From Hormiphora californensis (Eukaryota > Ctenophora > Tentaculata > Cydippida > Pleurobrachiidae), in contig CM035359.1 of NCBI GenBank assembly GCA_020137815.1, positions 3,678,539 to 3,742,538 of the forward strand: a stretch of DNA of 64,000 nucleotides, read 5' to 3'. Below are positions 61,001 to 64,000 of this stretch, piece after piece. A program made the translations under genes and the position numbers. The stretch's first letter is position 1; each line of letters starts with the position of its first letter. The notes beneath the pieces were generated by a model that saw nothing but the letters and a program-made list of their open reading frames with translations, was not told where the DNA came from and ran no database searches.

Positions 61001-63886
61001 ACCCAACCTAGGCTAGTAAACTGGTCACTGTGATTCTTTTGGTGATCCAATTAAGCTCAAACTGGTCGCGTTCGAAAGAAAATCGATAGCCAAACAAATT
61101 TGTAAAACTTTGGTACCAAAATATGGTCCCGTTTTGGCGTTCATTAAATGTTCATTCGGGCGAAAAAAATGAATTTTCATCCAGAGGGCTGAAACTCCGG
61201 ATTCCTCGAATGAGTAACCATACAAATATTGTGACAAAATATCAGAGTGATTGAAATTAAATTTCTAGTAGAAAAGAAGGCCAACGTACCCTTAGTTTTT
61301 TTTGGGCCGCGCGGTATATCTGCACGTAAGGGAGGGAGTTGTGTTCTATAGACCCCGCTGGCGGGCACCTAGAAGCAAAACAAGCACAAATTAGGTGGTT
61401 GACACAGAGAGAGCTCACACAAAACGGGTCAAACAGTTAGAAATGAAGCTACAGAGTGCCTCTCTACATTCCTACACACTCGTAACAATCGTTGTAACAG
61501 TTTCAAAGCGTGGAATGCAGAGAGAGATTACAGTTAATTGTGGGTCATGAGCAACAGTTGCAACAGACTGGCGGGCGCCAAATCTAGACAGAGAGCGTTG
61601 TAGGTTGTACACACACTCCCTCTTGAGTTACCAAGTCATTTTATCGTGTTTCCAGTGATTCTTTGTGATCTTTACACAAATCTGTCAGAGGGCGTGCGTC
61701 TATCGAGAGACAAACTCACGGCAGTGCACGGCCCAATAGACCAGTGCAAATTGTTTGAGCGCGCCGTGCGTCTATTTGAGCCGGCGGGGTCTATATATCT
61801 GTGTATCATGTGCCCGTCTAGGCTGTAAGTACATATTATCTGTAGTTTTTCTTTCGACTTACAGGGCAACTTTGGGCAAATACTTTTGTCCCGCAACAAT
61901 TGACATTCTTCTATAACAATTGAAATCCTAACAATTGACAACTGACTGTTTACAATTCATATGTTTATTGGACACAGGGATCAGACTCGCTGGATTATTG
62001 TTATAGCGAGTCTCCCCATGCATGTCCAATATTAATATATTGCAGGAACCGACCGAAACAAGTAAACAACCAATCAGAACTTGTTATTTAGGTCACGTGA
62101 CTGGTTATCAGCCAATCAGGGACCAGTATTTCCTGATTCGGTCGGTTCCTGATATATTGAAATGTTTATATCATCATGAGCTACTCAATATAATAGTTAA
62201 TCAATACATTATTTGTCTGCAGTGTATGGAGGAGGCCACTTTGGTGTTGGTGGTGACGGGAAATCCTATGGCTTGGTGTTGGGGGGTAAGCTCTACGAAG
62301 GTGCTGTTATCTATATGAGGTAATAGTCGTTCATTATATATATATATACAGTCGGACCCCGATTTAGTGGACACCCCGATTTAGTGGACAAGAGCCTTTC
62401 CCCCGAGGGTGTCCCTAAATCGGGGTCCGACTGTATATGATATGTATGTTTTACAGCAGCTCCATCTAATAAGTAAGGTCGTTAGTTTTAATTCACAGTG
62501 TGAGGGGTTGTAAAAATTATAATATTAATTAAATTATCAAGCACTTAAACGTTTCTTTGTTTAGGGTTCAGGCAAAAGCGAACAAAAAAGCCAAGTTTAA
62601 TATTAACACTGCGAGCAGCGCACAGAGGCTCCCACGGCTAATTTTGGATCTCTCCGCTACAACGGACAACTGCCAAATCACGATGAAGAACCAAGCAAAC
62701 GATTGGACTCCCCATGTAGGTGTCAATATTACAGAAAATACGAGCAAGAAATTCCAGGTGGAAATGTGTATGACGGACTGTATATAACTTTTAATAGACA
62801 TATATATATAAAGGTCCTCCCAAACTATTATGTCCCTTGCTGCGCGCGACCGGATTTTAGACAGCCATAGCTCCACCCCCTGATGAGATAGAGACTTGAA
62901 ATTTGTTTTGTGAGGAGATCATGTCGAGTTCTTCCTACAAAACAAATTTCAAGTCTTTATCTCATCAGGGGGTGGAGCTATGACCGTGGGAAATTTCACA
63001 AAACCCGAGTGAGGGACATAGTAGTTTGGGGAGTACTTTATATGTAGTGCATTTATAAAGAGCTTGTGATGGTGGTGAATATATTATCATTGCATCTTTA
63101 CAGACATGTTACTACACATTAGCGGAACTGGGTATAACAGCAGACAGTATAGTTGATGTCACACTGAACTACACTGCCTACGGAGTGGAAGTAAAGCTTA
63201 ATGATAGGTTGGTCGTCGAACCGATATCATGGATGCATTGTACTCAACAAACCGCAGCAGCTTGCATTCCTCTCATAACAAGTTAGTAGAGGGGGAGCAC
63301 CATGGTGTACTCAACAAACCGCAGCGGTTATAAAAGTTCTGATTTTGTTTTTACATATGAATCAATAACAATTATAGTTCTGATTTAATATAAATCAATT
63401 ACAGATATAGGCGCTGATGATGGAACGCTCCACTACGTGGGCGGGTTCAACGTTAACAAAGGTATATCAATATAGAAAACAAACTTCGTAATCTCCTGTC
63501 TGGCGCCGCGACCCATCTAAGCGCACTGTCGTCAAATGGGGTATGGCGCCGCCATACAGATAATCTCTAGCTGAACCAATCCGCTCCTATGATCGCTATC
63601 TACACCCCCCCCCTCCCCTCCATACAAGACAATTACAGTATAAGCAGCTTACAAATAAAAACAAAGAAGTTTTAGTTCAACAGTTTACACATGTTTCAAT
63701 ACAAAATATTTCATCAGAACTTATAATATTTGACCAATTCCAATCTCCTCCTCAGACACGGTAGGGGTATCGACGCAGACAGTTAGTAATAGCTATTCTT
63801 CTTCATATAAAGCTAGTTTGGCGTTCAATGGTAACCCCTCTGATATGATACACACTGACTGTACAACGGCCAACAACTGGTGGAAG
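55031..63886 (+). CDS. Mosaic lectin-type gene: WSC-like, half-kringle, kringle, galectin-like, fucolectin-like
   Basis: Exons 55031-55111, 55176-55447, 56196-56378, 56666-56801, 59915-60039, 62223-62319, 62565-62779, 63123-63281, 63405-63461 and 63756-63886; phases agree at each border. WSC-like: [14 protein letters not shown], then [12 protein letters not shown] and [16 protein letters not shown] (a one-base shift near 55240 breaks this exon). Orphan N-half kringle: [18 protein letters not shown]. Kringle: [20 protein letters not shown] plus [22 protein letters not shown]. Galectin-like: [35 protein letters not shown]. Fucolectin-like start: SLAFNGN..NWWK. Both ends lie outside what I can see. 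Probably secreted and glycan-binding. Confidence 0.7.
55503..56166. mobile_element. Palindromic Tc1/mariner-type MITE (664 bp), TA target
   Basis: CTGGGTGTTC at the left and GAACACCCTG at the right with TA on both sides (55501-55502, 56167-56168). The two halves are reverse complements to the centre near 55833. It lies in the intron after the WSC-like exon. Confidence 0.85.
56414..56483. mobile_element. hAT-like mini-MITE (70 bp), decayed flanks
   Basis: CTGTCTAGCGCTGCAACCC .. GGCGCCGCCAGACAG. Flanking octamers are only partly alike (AGACAAAT, AGAAATTA). Confidence 0.7.
56960..59617 (+). CDS. Reverse transcriptase of the truncated LINE (open, 886 codons)
   Basis: The frame is open from 56960; the first ATG is at 57230 (795 residues). 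RT landmarks: [19 protein letters not shown], motif [12 protein letters not shown], motif [14 protein letters not shown] and motif [10 protein letters not shown] (WADD instead of the usual YADD/FADD). The C-terminus has a Cys-His cluster (YCRFCCD..HVLNECP) typical of a nucleic-acid-binding zinc motif in jockey-type enzymes. No endonuclease core remains, so it cannot move by itself, yet no stop has accumulated: a recent insertion. Clade not decided. Confidence 0.85.
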   Translation, partial: SDHRPIHLSVKKQSISTCYQTLISPQQAPRGFAWNTKDNKSSIDFLQYQTQKEFEEELKPLLLSPPENQNDVHELNNSVVEIFRKLASSTLKMKGKKKNKFQWYDRECEKSKEALEKCCKKISSKCQDKKMSEEFHCQKRTYRKLTRRKKNSYKWKLNSRISNMNSRQLNWSGVKKLKHETSDEIDFDVLDLHNFYLFFKKLYSSKCDKPISDHPDPSDPEFYNTSTNQQAVFLLCQPISKAELSDAISRLKTNKSPSIDLITNEMLRSTSNVTKDVLLTLFNGCLTHGCYPWNTSITTVIHKKGATDNPDNFRAITLGSCIGKLYSSILLTRMADFRKSVCPDTANQQGFAKGAQTSDHVLTLKTILDKYLHIKKRRVIACFIDYRKAFDTVCRSALLKKLGSMGICGSFFNCISNMYENSSTAIKLSGMLSESFFVRIGTEQGHPLSPEFFKMFVDEMSKMLNNTNGSFPMLGGVNITHLLWADDIVLLALDRVTMLNLISVVGEYATKWELEVNTSKTKILVFNSSGRILKEAKGYYLLGKELEAVKEYTYLGITFVASGSLKTAMKNLSLKATRAISILRRTVDVNALSAWTVFKLYDALIEPILTYGSPVWLPSLEVAKALDQSTSCDTFFKRLTSDTSEKVHLRFIKWALGVHKKATNTACYGDSGRAPTFISAINRGLSYFDRVMSKEADGSILGLAGEEQRSLNLNWYSFWENIRNNFTRNDLERFMINHWDHLRRNQSKLSYYNSVKSTYGYEEYLNLRRVNRCEISKLRLSAHDLRVETSRYSNHQTPNYCRFCCDGQAKQLLDQLPLAEPLIENEQHVLNECPTYEEMRQTLPDHLLSAIASGEAANIYTERNGNALNRFLKASHTLRVNYMEP
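56960..59620 (+). mobile_element. 5'-truncated non-LTR retrotransposon in the kringle intron
   Basis: Homology begins exactly at the [10 protein letters not shown] end of an APE-type endonuclease and runs through a complete RT to the stop at 59615. It lies in the 3.1-kb phase-2 intron between the two kringle half-exons. Left of it is an ATACATTAT-type simple repeat (56925-56958). The 3' border is not defined. Confidence 0.85.
60062..61350. mobile_element. ~1.29-kb foldback with serial hairpins near its left end
   Basis: The outer ends ACATAACTCCCTCCCGCACG and mirrored GGGAGGGAGTTGTGT enclose an inner long inverted repeat (60205-60330 / 61188-61318; GGCCCAAAAAAAACTAAGGG mirrored). Between the left outer end and the inner repeat stand three hairpins (AATAGACGCACTGC/GCAGTGCGTCTATT; GCACGGGTCCC-GAA-GGGACCCGTGC; CTGTAAATCCC/GGGGTTTACAG). 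The centre is single-copy. Confidence 0.8.
62043..62151. mobile_element. 109-bp MITE, 8-bp target duplication (hAT-like)
   Basis: CAGGAACCGACCGAA termini, inverted. ATATATTG flanks both ends (62035-62042, 62152-62159). In an intron of the mosaic gene. Confidence 0.85.
62349..62433. mobile_element. Minimal Tigger-type MITE (85 bp)
   Basis: CAGTCGGACCCCGATTTA to TAAATCGGGGTCCGACTG with TA on both sides; in the intron after exon 62223-62319. Confidence 0.9.
62868..62990. repeat. Palindrome with CATAGCTCCACCCCCTGATG arms
   Basis: Arms of about 45 bp mirrored around a ~22-bp loop (GAGGAGATCATGTCGAGTTC). Includes ACTTGAAATTTGTTTTGT, shared with the dispersed repeat at 28990. Confidence 0.8.
63496..63559. 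mobile_element. hAT-like mini-MITE (64 bp), 8-bp target duplication
   Basis: CTGTCTGGCGCCGCGACCC .. GGCGCCGCCATACAG flanked by GTAATCTC (63488-63495) and ATAATCTC (63560-63567). Confidence 0.85.
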
Positions 63887-64000
63887 GTTTGATTTAAAAA
63901 AAATTAATTAAATTAATAATAATTTTGAAACGATAAATTAAATTAATAATAATTTTGTTAAAAAAACGACAACAACTCGTGCAGTTGTCTGTTGTTCACA

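Overview
This is animal (metazoan) nuclear DNA, most likely from a marine invertebrate. The genes have spliceosomal introns with GT..AG borders. They encode typical animal extracellular and membrane modules: kringle, sushi/CCP, PAN-like, immunoglobulin, F5/8C-type (fucolectin-like) lectin, LDL-receptor class A repeats fused to a leucine-rich-receptor-type GPCR, and a carbohydrate sulfotransferase. I cannot name the phylum from the sequence alone. The window is dominated by mobile DNA: several foldback and MITE families with readable target-site duplications, two large LINEs plus two LINE relics, six long GA/CT microsatellites, and several minisatellites.

Layout. Bases 1-4080 are distorted homopolymer-rich sequence that looks like unpolished read data, and the sequence just right of the 100-N gap (45894-45993) looks the same. 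4.1-13 kb holds one small lectin gene (7713-8378, minus), a tRNA-like sequence inside a hairpin, serial-hairpin clusters, a pogo/Tigger-type MITE and a LINE relic. 13.0-20.1 kb is one CR1-like LINE on the minus strand. Its ORF1 encodes an AlkB-like 2OG-Fe(II) dioxygenase, a proline-rich linker and an SGNH hydrolase. Its ORF2 (endonuclease-RT) is interrupted by two MITEs whose exact removal leaves one open frame. 20.1-21.2 kb is the last exon of a sulfotransferase gene. 21.4-26.1 kb is repeats, including a 1.28-kb near-perfect palindrome with TTAA borders. 26.2-28.3 kb is a MINPP1-like histidine phosphatase gene that has lost its catalytic histidine. 29.3-33.6 kb is a multi-exon minus-strand Ig-domain membrane protein. 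34.5-35.7 kb is a frameshifted GPCR. 35.8-38.8 kb is a tandem array of a composite foldback element with a 974-bp palindrome inserted in it. 40.1-43.5 kb is a complete two-exon LDLa-LGR-type GPCR. 44.1-45.6 kb and 50.4-51.4 kb are minus-strand, and 47.1-49.6 kb plus-strand, genes for secreted modular proteins. 55.0-63.9 kb is a plus-strand mosaic gene (WSC-like, half-kringle, kringle, galectin-like, fucolectin-like) split mostly by phase-1 introns, with a 5'-truncated LINE in the intron that divides its kringle.

How the genes relate: the recurrent theme is extracellular recognition by lectin-like, kringle, sushi, PAN and Ig modules, assembled by exon shuffling, plus cell-surface receptors. 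Introns are the landing sites for most MITEs. The most notable items are the LINE whose ORF1 carries an apparently intact AlkB active site plus an SGNH hydrolase, a tiny hAT-like MITE family with GGCGCC-bearing ends and 8-bp duplications, and the runs of consecutive hairpins that share loop sequences.
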